Assembly (NCBI GenBank): GCA_046726955.1
Contig: JBKPBQ010000249.1
Coordinates: forward strand, 1-16,865
Source: CAVPGH01 sp046726955
GTDB taxonomy: Bacteria > Acidobacteriota > Vicinamibacteria > Fen-336
Direction of reading: 5' to 3'
Length of the DNA: 16,865 bases
The notes beneath the pieces are model-generated. The model saw only the letters and a list, made by a program, of their open reading frames with translations. It searched no databases and was not told the origin of the DNA. Position numbers and translations under genes: made by a program. Each line of letters starts with the position of its first letter. The first letter of the stretch is position 1. Shown here one piece after another: positions 1 to 6,269 of the stretch.

Positions 1-1347
1 GCTGGAGGACGCGCCGCACGCGGGGTTGAGAATCGCCACCACCCCCGTCATCGCCGCCGCCGTCGAGATGTTGTTGGAGTCGCCCGTGAGCGGCACGAGG
101 AACGAGCCGATCGTGGGTCCGCCGTAGACCGCGAGCTTCGAATAAGTCGGTCGCGCATTGCTGTTGCCCGTGTTCAGCCAGATGCGGTCCGTGGGCTGAG
201 TGAGCGTGCACGTCGCGTTGTTCAGGTACATCTGGGCCGTCGGCAGGCTGGTGTACTGGCCGTCGAGCGGAATCGAAACGAGGTATCCCGTCGAGGTGAT
301 GACGCTGACCGAGACCGATCCCTGCACGAGCGACACGAGCCGGCCGAGGCTGACGCCGTTTGCGTCCTTCACGTAGATGCCGGGACCCGCCGAGCCCGCC
401 GGACCGGTCGGACCCGCCGGACCCTGCGCTCCCGCGGCGCCCGTGGGGCCGAATGGACCCTGCGGCCCCGTGGAACCCGTTGCGCCATTCGGACCCTGCG
501 CACCCGTAGCACCCGTCGGACCGATCGGTCCCTGAGGTCCAGTCGAGCCGGTCGCGCCATTCGCACCCGTCGGTCCGGTCACGCCCTGCGGACCCTGCGG
601 TCCAGTCGAGCCGGTCGCACCCGTCGCGCCCGTCGCGCCCGTCGAACCCGTCGCACCCGTCGGACCCTGAGCGCCCGTCGCCCCCGACGCACCGACGGGT
701 CCAGCCGGTCCCTCCGATCCCGTCGCCCCCGTCGGACCCTGCGCACCCGTCGGCCCCTGGGGACCCGTCGGACCCGCCGGACCGACCGTGAGCGGCGCGT
801 CGATCGTGAGCGTGCCGTTCATGCTCGTCACGCTGACGTTCGTGCCGCCCTGGATCGTCACGTCACCCGTGAAGCCGTTCACGGTGTTCACGACACCCTC
901 GCCGCTGTAGTAGCCGACCACGTCCACGATGAGGTCGGTGCCGTTGCCGCGAGCCTCGACGTTGACGCTGCCCGAGCCGAGGGCGCTCACCGCGGCGTTG
1001 GCGATCGTCTGGCCGGCGGCGGAGTAGTTGAGCGTCGAGGTCGGAGGCGCAGCGGTTCCGGTGGGGTACACCTTGATGTGGCCGAGGCCGAGGGTGCCGA
1101 CCGCGAGGACGTTGAGCTGCACCGCGGTCGCGTTGGCCGGCACGCCGCACTGCCCGGCCACCACGAAGCTGCGGGGGGCGAGGGGAGCGAGCGCCGGCGG
1201 ACCGTACGGCGAGGGGAAGCTGCGGGTGTCCACCAGGCGGCAGGGCGCCACGACGACGAGCGCGCTTTCCGGGGTCTGGGCGGTGGTGGCCGACGCGTGG
1301 GCGGCCGCCATCAAGGCGAGTACGGCGAGAGACCATACACGACGCAT
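1..1347 (-). CDS. Secreted collagen-like repeat protein, C-terminus cut off by the window edge
   Basis: The reading frame is open for 449 codons from an ATG at 1347 to base 1 with no stop, so the C-terminus is missing. The start is well supported by AGGAGG at 1356-1361, 8 nt upstream, and by a signal peptide (MRRVWSLAVLALMAAAHASA). Residues about 27-150 form a secreted-protein domain with the pattern PCRLVDTR ... VDVVGYYS, which I know from many Acidobacteriota and Actinobacteria exported proteins; its function is not established. Residues 189-323 are 45 uninterrupted Gly-X-Y triplets. The part after the tract (IYVKDANGVSLGRLVSL onward) looks like a beta-rich head domain with two cysteines visible. 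The protein is probably exported and forms a trimeric, stalk-like surface or matrix fibre. That role is inferred from other bacterial collagen-like proteins. It is the only gene in its apparent transcription unit. Confidence 0.85.
   Translation of the reverse strand, partial: MRRVWSLAVLALMAAAHASATTAQTPESALVVVAPCRLVDTRSFPSPYGPPALAPLAPRSFVVAGQCGVPANATAVQLNVLAVGTLGLGHIKVYPTGTAAPPTSTLNYSAAGQTIANAAVSALGSGSVNVEARGNGTDLIVDVVGYYSGEGVVNTVNGFTGDVTIQGGTNVSVTSMNGTLTIDAPLTVGPAGPTGPQGPTGAQGPTGATGSEGPAGPVGASGATGAQGPTGATGSTGATGATGATGSTGPQGPQGVTGPTGANGATGSTGPQGPIGPTGATGAQGPNGATGSTGPQGPFGPTGAAGAQGPAGPTGPAGSAGPGIYVKDANGVSLGRLVSLVQGSVSVSVITSTGYLVSIPLDGQYTSLPTAQMYLNNATCTLTQPTDRIWLNTGNSNARPTYSKLAVYGGPTIGSFLVPLTGDSNNISTAAAMTGVVAILNPACGASSS
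379..783 (-). repeat. Collagen-like Gly-X-Y tract (45 triplets)
   Basis: Forty-five consecutive G-X-Y triplets are encoded without interruption (residues 189-323). X is mostly Pro or Ala. Y is Thr in 22 of 45 triplets (GPT, GAT, GST, GVT), and otherwise mostly Gln, Ala or Asn. There is one charged residue (the Glu of GSE). Such Thr-rich tracts are known from Bacillus BclA-type stalks, where Y-position Thr can be glycosylated; whether that happens here cannot be seen. Confidence 0.9.
418..561 (-). repeat. Two tandem 72-bp (24-residue) units within the collagen tract
   Basis: Residues 263-286 and 287-310 are adjacent copies of a 24-residue unit beginning NGATGSTGPQGP and ending GAQGP. They differ at two residues (I/F and T/A), with third-base differences at the DNA level. 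A 20-bp exact DNA repeat also occurs at 536-555 and 599-618, 63 bp apart. This is the signature of stalk growth by in-frame duplication of whole triplets. Confidence 0.8.
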
Positions 1348-1648
1348 CAAGGGATCCTCCTGCGGGAACGGTGCTCGAGCCCCGACACGGGGCACGCCAC
1401 CAGGAAAAGCCTCCGGCTCAGGCGACTGATCCGTCTGGCGGATTGACATCGCTCGAGACATGGGCCGGGCCCTTCAGAGCAAGATCGGGGCCGGCGTCCG
1501 CTCGACCGGATGCACGCGAAAGCCTGGAGTTAGGCGCCGTGGCGACGCCGAAAGGCGGACCTCCGTCCGGTTAGTGGAACGAGGACGACACGCCGGCCGT
1601 GTGTGGTCTCCTGGTGCGCTCCGTCACAGCGGCTCTACACCGCGAGCG
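1348..1648. other. Non-coding 301-bp interval with short hairpins
   Basis: This lies between the bpt stop and the collagen-like start, both on the minus strand. I see no credible gene. Directly after the bpt stop is a bulged hairpin (CGCTC 1617-1621 with GAGCG 1644-1648, and GCGG 1629-1632 with CCGC 1640-1643) without a T-run. Two similar small hairpins, AAAGCCT-loop-AGGCG, lie at 1407-1424 and 1519-1536. On the minus strand the first is followed by TTTT, so it may be a weak terminator. A CGCC-GAAA-GGCG hairpin sits near 1546-1557. The promoter of the collagen-like gene should be here, but I cannot identify a convincing -35/-10 pair. I cannot match the region to a known riboswitch. Confidence 0.5.
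1356..1361 (-). promoter_or_regulatory. Strong Shine-Dalgarno for the collagen-like gene
   Basis: AGGAGG on the minus strand, 8 nt before the ATG at 1347. It fixes the start and contrasts with several other genes here that have no visible Shine-Dalgarno. Confidence 0.85.
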
Positions 1649-2398
1649 TCAACGCTCCTGCCGCTCCCAGCGGCCGTCGGGACGCAAGACCTCGTGAGGG
1701 CGGAAGCCCGACTTGTAGGCCATCTTCCGGCTGCCCGCGACGAAATAGCCCAGGTATAGATAAGGAAGGGCACGCGCGCGGCACTCCTCGAGAAGCGTCA
1801 GCACGTTGAAGACGCCGGGCGAGCGCCGCGCCTCCGCGGGGTCGAAGTAGCAGTAGACGGCGGAGAGCGCCCGCGGCTCGAGATCGGCGATCCCCACCGC
1901 GACGAGCCGATCGCCCGCCCGGTACGTCACCTCGACCGTGAAGGACGGCGCGTCGTAGAGGAAGCTCGCCATCTCGTCCGCGCTGCCCGACATCGTGCCG
2001 TCGTGCCGCGACTCGAGGTAGCGACGGTAGAGCGCACGCTTCTCGTCCGTGGCCTCGGGTCTCCCCACGCTGATCCGCAAGTCGCCATTGCGGGCGAGGC
2101 ATCGGCGTTGCGCGCGCGTGGGGGCGAACTCGTCCACGAGCACGCGCAGCATCCGGCACTCCGTGCACGCGCGGCAGGCCGCCCGGTAGACGAAGAACCC
2201 GAGCCGCCGGAAGTTCAGGTCCATGAAGGCGTGGTAGAGGCCGGGGGTGAAGATCTGCGGGTTCACGAGCACCTGGCGCGCCCGCCGTCCCGGCAGGTAG
2301 GTGCACGGGTGCTCGCCGTCCGGCTCGAGGTCGGCTTCCTCGAGCACCCGGCGCAGCGCCTGTGTCCTCCGATCGTGACCCTCGTCTGCCCGCGTCAT
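1649..2398 (-). CDS. bpt: Ate/Bpt-family aminoacyl-tRNA-protein transferase (probable leucyltransferase)
   Basis: This 249-residue cytoplasmic enzyme of the bacterial N-end rule pathway transfers an amino acid, in Bpt leucine from Leu-tRNA, onto proteins with N-terminal Asp or Glu, marking them for ClpS/ClpAP degradation. Sequence support: C32-TYLPGRRAR; the family block YHAFMDLNFRRLG at 55-67; the cysteine cluster C75-RA-C78-TE-C81; then PTRAQRRCLARN; and a GNAT-like C-terminal half containing YLYLGYFVAGSRKMAYKSGF. Length is normal for the family. The ATG at 2398 overlaps the preceding acyltransferase stop by one base (TGATG), so translation is probably coupled. The frame is open further upstream but that sequence is Arg/Ala-rich shadow coding, not family-like. 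Leu versus Arg specificity is assigned by the usual bacterial case, not shown. Confidence 0.88.
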   Translation of the reverse strand: MTRADEGHDRRTQALRRVLEEADLEPDGEHPCTYLPGRRARQVLVNPQIFTPGLYHAFMDLNFRRLGFFVYRAACRACTECRMLRVLVDEFAPTRAQRRCLARNGDLRISVGRPEATDEKRALYRRYLESRHDGTMSGSADEMASFLYDAPSFTVEVTYRAGDRLVAVGIADLEPRALSAVYCYFDPAEARRSPGVFNVLTLLEECRARALPYLYLGYFVAGSRKMAYKSGFRPHEVLRPDGRWERQER

Positions 2399-3273
2399 CA
2401 CGGCCGCGTCTTCCAACGATTGTGCATCCAGAGCCAGAGGTGCGGGTGGGCGCGCACCCGGTCCTCGATGAGCTTCGTGCACGCCTCGGTGACGCGCCGC
2501 ACGTCTTCCGTCCGATCGCCGGTGGCGTCGATCTCGACGGGCGGCCCGTAGACGAGCCGCCAGCGGTCGTTCTCGATGGGGAAGGCGAAGACGGGAAGCA
2601 GCACGGCGTCGGTGCGCACGCTCAGCAGGCCCAGCGCGGGGGTCGTGGAGGCGGGGATGCCGAAGAAGGGGACGAAGATCCGCTCGTCGCCGCTGACGTT
2701 CTGGTCGATGAGGATGGCCACCGCCTTGCCCTCGCGCAGCGCCTTCAGCATCGGCCGGAAGCCCTCGCGCTTGTCGATCACGAAGTTGCCGGTCGAGGTC
2801 CGCAGCCGGCGCAGCCGCGCTTCGAGATACGGGTTGTCGAGGGGCCGGACGATCACGCCGAGGGGCGCGCCCTGCGCGCCCGCGGCCAGCGCCTGCAGCT
2901 CCCACCCGCCGTAGTGCCCGGTGACGCAGAGGACGCCGCGGCCGCTCGCGAGCGCTCTCTCCGCGTGCTCGAAGCCTTCGAACTCGAAACGGTCGAGGTC
3001 GCGGGGGCGGAAGGCGGGGAGGCAGCCCACGAGCTCGAACGCGTAGCGGCCGAAGAAGGCGAAGGCGTCGCGGATCGTGCGCCGGCGCGCCTCCTCCGAG
3101 GCGTCAGGGAAGGCGCGCCGGTGGTTGGCGAGGGCGACCTCGCGGTGGCGCCGGTCGAGGTGGAAGACGGCGCGGCCGAGAAGGGCGCCCAGCCTGAGCG
3201 CGGCGCTTCGGGGCAGCGCGCGGCAGAGCGCGACGGCGACGAGGAAGGCGAGGAGCTCGAGGCGGTGACGCAC
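2398..3273 (-). CDS. LpxL/HtrB-type lysophospholipid acyltransferase
   Basis: This 291-residue membrane-associated acyltransferase resembles the late lipid A acyltransferases LpxL/LpxM, which add a secondary acyl chain from acyl-ACP to lipid A precursors at the inner membrane. Visible motifs are an N-terminal hydrophobic segment (LELLAFLVAVALC), ALANHRRAFPD, the catalytic H-X4-E in GHYGGWE, VIVRPLDNPYLEARL, AILIDQNVSGDERIFVPFFG and a C-terminal HLWLWMHNRWKTRP. I chose the GTG at 3273, 14 bp after the znuB stop, because the frame has no closer start and this gives family-typical length; its ribosome site is weak. It follows znuB in the zinc unit and overlaps bpt by one base. Acyl acceptor and chain are unknown. 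Related enzymes act on other glycolipids or ornithine lipids, so lipid A is not certain. Confidence 0.85.
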   Translation of the reverse strand: MRHRLELLAFLVAVALCRALPRSAALRLGALLGRAVFHLDRRHREVALANHRRAFPDASEEARRRTIRDAFAFFGRYAFELVGCLPAFRPRDLDRFEFEGFEHAERALASGRGVLCVTGHYGGWELQALAAGAQGAPLGVIVRPLDNPYLEARLRRLRTSTGNFVIDKREGFRPMLKALREGKAVAILIDQNVSGDERIFVPFFGIPASTTPALGLLSVRTDAVLLPVFAFPIENDRWRLVYGPPVEIDATGDRTEDVRRVTEACTKLIEDRVRAHPHLWLWMHNRWKTRP

Positions 3274-3287
3274 CAGGAGGCCGCCGC

Positions 3288-4127
3288 CTACCCCGGCTCC
3301 CCTCCGCGCCGCGAGACGAGGAGGGCACCGAAGAAGCCGGTGGCGAGGGTCAGGATGATCGTGGCTCCGCTCGCCACGTTGAGGTGGTAGGAGGCGAGGA
3401 GGCCCACGGCGCTGCCTCCCACGCCGAACGACGCGGCGAGGATCGCGATCCCGCGGAGCGTGCGGCCGAGGAGGTGGGCCGTGGCGGCGGGGATGACGAT
3501 GAACGCACTCACGAGCACGACGCCGACGGTCTTGACGCCCACCACCACCACCACCGCGGTGAGCCCGAGGAGGAGGTACTCGAGCGCGGCCACGGGCACG
3601 CCGGAGAGGAGCGCGAGCTCGGGGTCGAACGTCGCGTAGGCGAGGCGCGACCACGCGAGCACGATCGTCACGAGGGCGAGGATGCCCACGACGAGCATCG
3701 TGCGGAGGATGTCGGGGGAGACGGAGAGGATGCTGCCGAAGAGGAGCGCTTCGACGCTCACTGGGGCCGCCCGCGAAGGCCGGAGGCCGAGCAGCACCAC
3801 GCCCAGCGCGAACGAGAACGCGAAGAAGACGCCGGTGGCGGCGTCGCTTCCCAGCCGGGCGCGACGTCGCAGCGCGGCGATGGCGAGGGCGACGGCCACG
3901 GTGAACGGCAGCGCCGCCCAGATCGCGTCGTCCGGCGAGGCGCCGGCGAGGAGCCCGATGGCGAGTCCCCCGAAGGTGGCGTGGGCGAGGCCGTCGGAGA
4001 GGAGCGCCAGGCCTCGCTGGACGATGAAGACGCCGAGGAGCGCGCCCACCGCGCCCAGGAGCGCTCCCATCAGGAGGGCACGGCGCATGAAGCCCTGGGC
4101 GAGGGGCTCGGCGAGGAGCTCGATCAC
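3288..4127 (-). CDS. znuB: Zinc/divalent metal ABC transporter permease (ZnuB-like)
   Basis: This 279-residue ABC-3 family (ZnuB/MntB/TroC) inner-membrane permease forms the channel of a divalent metal importer. It is strongly hydrophobic with about 7-9 membrane segments, starting FMRRALLMGALLGAVGALLG and followed by the typical GLALLSDGLAHATFGGLAIG, PVSVEALLFGSIL, AYATFDPELALLSGVPV and VKTVGVVLVSAFIVIPAATA. The GTG start at 4127 overlaps the znuC stop as GTGA, with a GAGGAAGAG purine run just upstream, so translation is probably coupled. An ATG 13 codons in would remove a short, family-like N-terminus. Zinc is favoured by the co-encoded Zur-like regulator, but manganese or iron cannot be excluded from the permease alone. 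Confidence 0.9.
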   Translation of the reverse strand: MIELLAEPLAQGFMRRALLMGALLGAVGALLGVFIVQRGLALLSDGLAHATFGGLAIGLLAGASPDDAIWAALPFTVAVALAIAALRRRARLGSDAATGVFFAFSFALGVVLLGLRPSRAAPVSVEALLFGSILSVSPDILRTMLVVGILALVTIVLAWSRLAYATFDPELALLSGVPVAALEYLLLGLTAVVVVVGVKTVGVVLVSAFIVIPAATAHLLGRTLRGIAILAASFGVGGSAVGLLASYHLNVASGATIILTLATGFFGALLVSRRGGEPG

Positions 4128-4867
4128 TCTTCCTCGCAGAGGGCGAGGCCCGCGTGGTCGTGGCCGCCGAAGCCGCGGCGGTCCGCGAGGGCCAGGACGT
4201 CGGCGGGCGGCCCCCAGGCCACGACACGATGGTCGAGGTAGACGACGCGGTCCGCGAGCTGGCGCACCGCGCCCTCGTTGTGGGTGACGAGAAGGGCGGC
4301 GAGGTCGTCCCGGGCCGCGATCCCGTCCAGCACCTCGAGGAACTCCGCGCGCCCGCGCGCGTCCACTCCCGCCGTCGGCTCGTCGAGGAGGAGGAGCTCG
4401 GGATCGTTCACGAGGGCGCGGGCGAGGAAGACGCGCTGCATCTCCCCGCCCGAGAGGCCGCGCAGCGGGTGGTCGAGGAGGTTCTCGCCGCCCACGCGCG
4501 CGAGGACGGCGCGAGCCCGCTCGCGGTCTTCCGACGAGATGCGCGCCGGCCAGGCGCCCTGCCGGTTGGCCACGATCAGCTCGGCGACGCTCGCCGGGAA
4601 CGCGTGGCCGAAGGCCTTGGTCTGGGGGAGGTAGCCGACGCGACGGCGCGCGTCGCGCGGAGAGAGTCCGCGCACCTCGATCTTCCCCGCGCGGAGGGGG
4701 AGGAGGCCGAGCACGGCCTTGAGCAGCGTCGTCTTCCCGCCGCCGTTGGGACCGCACAGGCACGCGAACTCGCCGGCGCCGACCTCGAAGGAGACCTGCT
4801 CCAGGATCGTCTTCCCGGACAGCTGGACCGAGGCCTCGCGGACGCGGAGGGCGGGAGGCGCCGTCAT
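4124..4867 (-). CDS. znuC: Zinc/divalent metal ABC transporter ATPase (ZnuC-like)
   Basis: This 247-residue cytoplasmic nucleotide-binding subunit powers metal import with ZnuB. It shows Walker A GPNGGGKT (residues 39-46), a Q-loop in VGYLPQTKAF, signature LSGGEMQR, Walker B LLLLDEPTAGVD and the switch His in LLVTHN. The C-terminal tail GFGGHDHAG carries His residues, as seen in many zinc-type ATPases, and may bind metal (inference). The ATG at 4867 overlaps the znuA stop as ATGA, and its own stop overlaps the znuB start as GTGA, so the transporter genes form one coupled unit. Confidence 0.92.
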   Translation of the reverse strand: MTAPPALRVREASVQLSGKTILEQVSFEVGAGEFACLCGPNGGGKTTLLKAVLGLLPLRAGKIEVRGLSPRDARRRVGYLPQTKAFGHAFPASVAELIVANRQGAWPARISSEDRERARAVLARVGGENLLDHPLRGLSGGEMQRVFLARALVNDPELLLLDEPTAGVDARGRAEFLEVLDGIAARDDLAALLVTHNEGAVRQLADRVVYLDHRVVAWGPPADVLALADRRGFGGHDHAGLALCEEE

Positions 4868-5775
4868 TGCAGCGCCTTGTCGAGCACGTCCGCGATCTGC
4901 CGCATGAGCTTCTCGTAGCTGTCGGTCGCGGGAGAGCCGCCCTGCGGGTCGACCTCGAAGACGGGCACGCCCGCCTCCGCGGCGATCACTCGCGCCGGGC
5001 GCGGGTCGAGCTGGGGCTCGGACAGGAGCGCGGCTCCGGTCGATTTCAACGTCGCCACGACCTCCGCCAGGTGCTTCGGCGTCGGCTCCTGGCCGGGCAC
5101 GGGCTCGACCACCGCCACCACCTCCAGGCCGTAGCGGTCCGCGAAGTACTGCATGGAGCCGTGGAAGGTCACGATCGAGCGCTTCGTCCAGCCGCCCGCG
5201 CGGCGCGCGATCTCGCGGTGCAGCTCGTGCAGCGACTGCTTCACGTCCTCGCCGCGCTGCCGGTAGAGCGGGCCCTCCTCGCCGTCGAGGTTCGTGAGCG
5301 CGCCCACGATCACGTCCACCGCCTGCTGCATGCGCACGGGGTCCAGCCAGAAGTGGGGATCGACGGTCTTGCCGTCGGGCATGAGGAGGGGGTCGAGCAG
5401 CGGACCCACCTCGAACACGGTGGCCGCTCCCGAGCCCGCGCGGCTCGCGAGGTCCTGCACCCAGTCGTCGAGCCCCAGACCCACGCCGAACACGAGAGCG
5501 GACTGGGCGAGGCCGGCCACGTCCTGGGGCCGGGGATCGAAGCTGTGGTGGTCGTGGCCGGGAGGGAGGACGAGGTGGACCTGCAGACGGTCGCCCGCCA
5601 CCCGCCGCACCACGTCGTAGAGCGGAAAGATGGAGACAGCGACGCCGGGCGTGGGGGCCTCCGTCGCGCTGCACGCGGCAGCGAGGAGGGCGGCGACGAG
5701 CGCGCTGATCATGGCGAGGCGGCGCATATGACGGGACGGAGCCGCCGGTCGGGGGACCGGCGCGGATGAGAACAT
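4864..5775 (-). CDS. znuA: Zinc/divalent metal-binding lipoprotein (ZnuA-like, cluster A-I)
   Basis: This periplasmic or membrane-anchored solute-binding protein captures Zn2+ (or a related cation) for ZnuBC. The fold signatures are ordered as expected: VSIFPLYDVVRRVAGD, PPGHDHHSFDPRPQDV with the first metal His, DPHFWLDP with the second, TFHGSMQYFADRYGL with the third, and EVDPQGG supplying the acidic ligand. The histidine-rich loop typical of many ZnuA proteins is very short (HDHH). The frame gives 303 residues from ATG 5775. An ATG at 5727 (residue 17) would give a clean lipoprotein signal, MRRLAMISALVAALLAAAC, with the lipid Cys at residue 35 of the long form. The start is therefore uncertain, and neither candidate has a good Shine-Dalgarno. 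The gap to the regulator gene is 27 bp with the long form. Confidence 0.9.
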   Translation of the reverse strand: MFSSAPVPRPAAPSRHMRRLAMISALVAALLAAACSATEAPTPGVAVSIFPLYDVVRRVAGDRLQVHLVLPPGHDHHSFDPRPQDVAGLAQSALVFGVGLGLDDWVQDLASRAGSGAATVFEVGPLLDPLLMPDGKTVDPHFWLDPVRMQQAVDVIVGALTNLDGEEGPLYRQRGEDVKQSLHELHREIARRAGGWTKRSIVTFHGSMQYFADRYGLEVVAVVEPVPGQEPTPKHLAEVVATLKSTGAALLSEPQLDPRPARVIAAEAGVPVFEVDPQGGSPATDSYEKLMRQIADVLDKALQ

Positions 5776-5802
5776 CCTATCAATAAAGGAAAGGGAGCGG
5801 CT

Positions 5803-6177
5803 TCAGGCGGCGCCCGCGCAGGCGGCGCAGCGGCCGTAGTAGAACAGCTCGTGCGATTCCACCACGAAGCCCTTGGGGGCGCGGGGGACGGGGCGGCGGC
5901 AACCTTCGAGCTCGAAGAGCCGGTCGCAGCGGCGGCAGCGGAAGTGGTGGTGGTGTCGCTTGCCCGCCGGCTCGTAACGCGCGGGCTCTCCCGGCACCTC
6001 CACCGCGGCCAGCCAGCCTTCGGCGAGCAGCGCCTTCACGTTGCGGTAGACGGTGGCCTGCCCGAGCGTGGGGGCCAGGCGGTGCGCGGCGGCCAGGACC
6101 TCGTGGGGCGAGAGGGGACGGCCGCTCTTCGCGAAGACCCGGCGGATCGCCCGTCGCTGGCGGGTATCGCGCTCCAT
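5803..6177 (-). CDS. zur: Fur-family metalloregulator, Zur-like
   Basis: This 124-residue winged-helix repressor is expected to bind DNA when loaded with metal and shut off the metal importer genes. The N-terminal DNA-binding half carries RRAIRRVFAKSGRPLSPHEVL and the recognition region LGQATVYRNVKALLAEGWL. The C-terminal half has the metal-sensing HHHHFRCRRC and the structural zinc cysteines, C-RR-C and C-AA-C near the end. It is first in a co-directional unit with znuACB, which makes zinc the likely signal; Fur or PerR specificity cannot be excluded from sequence. The ATG at 6177 is preceded by GAAGGGCTG, a weak ribosome site. A palindrome lies 6 nt upstream of the start, suggesting autoregulation. 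Confidence 0.9.
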   Translation of the reverse strand: MERDTRQRRAIRRVFAKSGRPLSPHEVLAAAHRLAPTLGQATVYRNVKALLAEGWLAAVEVPGEPARYEPAGKRHHHHFRCRRCDRLFELEGCRRPVPRAPKGFVVESHELFYYGRCAACAGAA

Positions 6178-6182
6178 CAGCC

Positions 6183-6200
6183 CTTCGATTATCGCCGAAG
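6183..6200 (-). promoter_or_regulatory. Candidate promoter -10 and nested palindrome (possible Zur operator) for the zinc unit
   Basis: On the minus strand GATAAT (6193-6188) resembles a -10 hexamer and ends 10 nt before the zur ATG. It lies within the 9-bp perfect palindrome CGATAATCG (6186-6194), nested in a wider inverted repeat CTTCG/CGAAG (6183-6187 and 6196-6200). No clear -35 is visible. Overlap of a palindrome with a -10 beside an autogenous Fur-family gene fits an operator, but the sequence is not a textbook Zur box. Confidence 0.4.
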
Positions 6201-6245
6201 CCGCCGGTCGTGCTCGACGCGGGCGGCGGGCCGGGCTCTCGAGGG

Positions 6246-6251
6246 TAGAAT
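6246..6251 (+). promoter_or_regulatory. Candidate -10 hexamer for the potAB-CD unit
   Basis: TAGAAT lies 18 nt before the potA ATG in an otherwise GC-rich stretch. No -35 is recognisable at normal spacing. The implied transcript would have a leader of about 11-12 nt. Confidence 0.35.
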
Positions 6252-6269
6252 CGCGCGGCCATCACGAGC

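Noticed and set aside
379..783. Repeat array that might be CRISPR or a satellite
   Set aside because: Periodicity is 9 bp and multiples, in frame with a Gly-X-Y coding tract. There are no constant repeats with unique spacers.
1443..1448. Perfect TTGACA (-35) on the plus strand
   Set aside because: There is no -10 at 16-18 bp spacing (the sequence there is CGGGCC-like), and no plus-strand gene follows.
1395..1560. Possible c-di-GMP or glycine riboswitch, suggested by AAAGCCTCCGG and CTCAGGC strings
   Set aside because: The conserved aptamer elements of those classes (for example GGGCAAACC and the GGTAGGTAGC-like segment) are absent. The matching strings are on the plus strand while both flanking genes are on the minus strand.
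3384..4241. 285-codon plus-strand frame rich in Glu and His opposite znuB
   Set aside because: It is the reverse shadow of the hydrophobic permease: Leu/Val/Ala codons read backwards give Glu/His/Asp/Arg runs. It has no start signal and no domain.
3288..6177. A novel multi-gene defence or toxin system in the packed minus-strand unit
   Set aside because: Every gene has a recognised transport, regulatory, lipid or protein-tagging family with intact motifs. No nuclease, toxin or effector is present.
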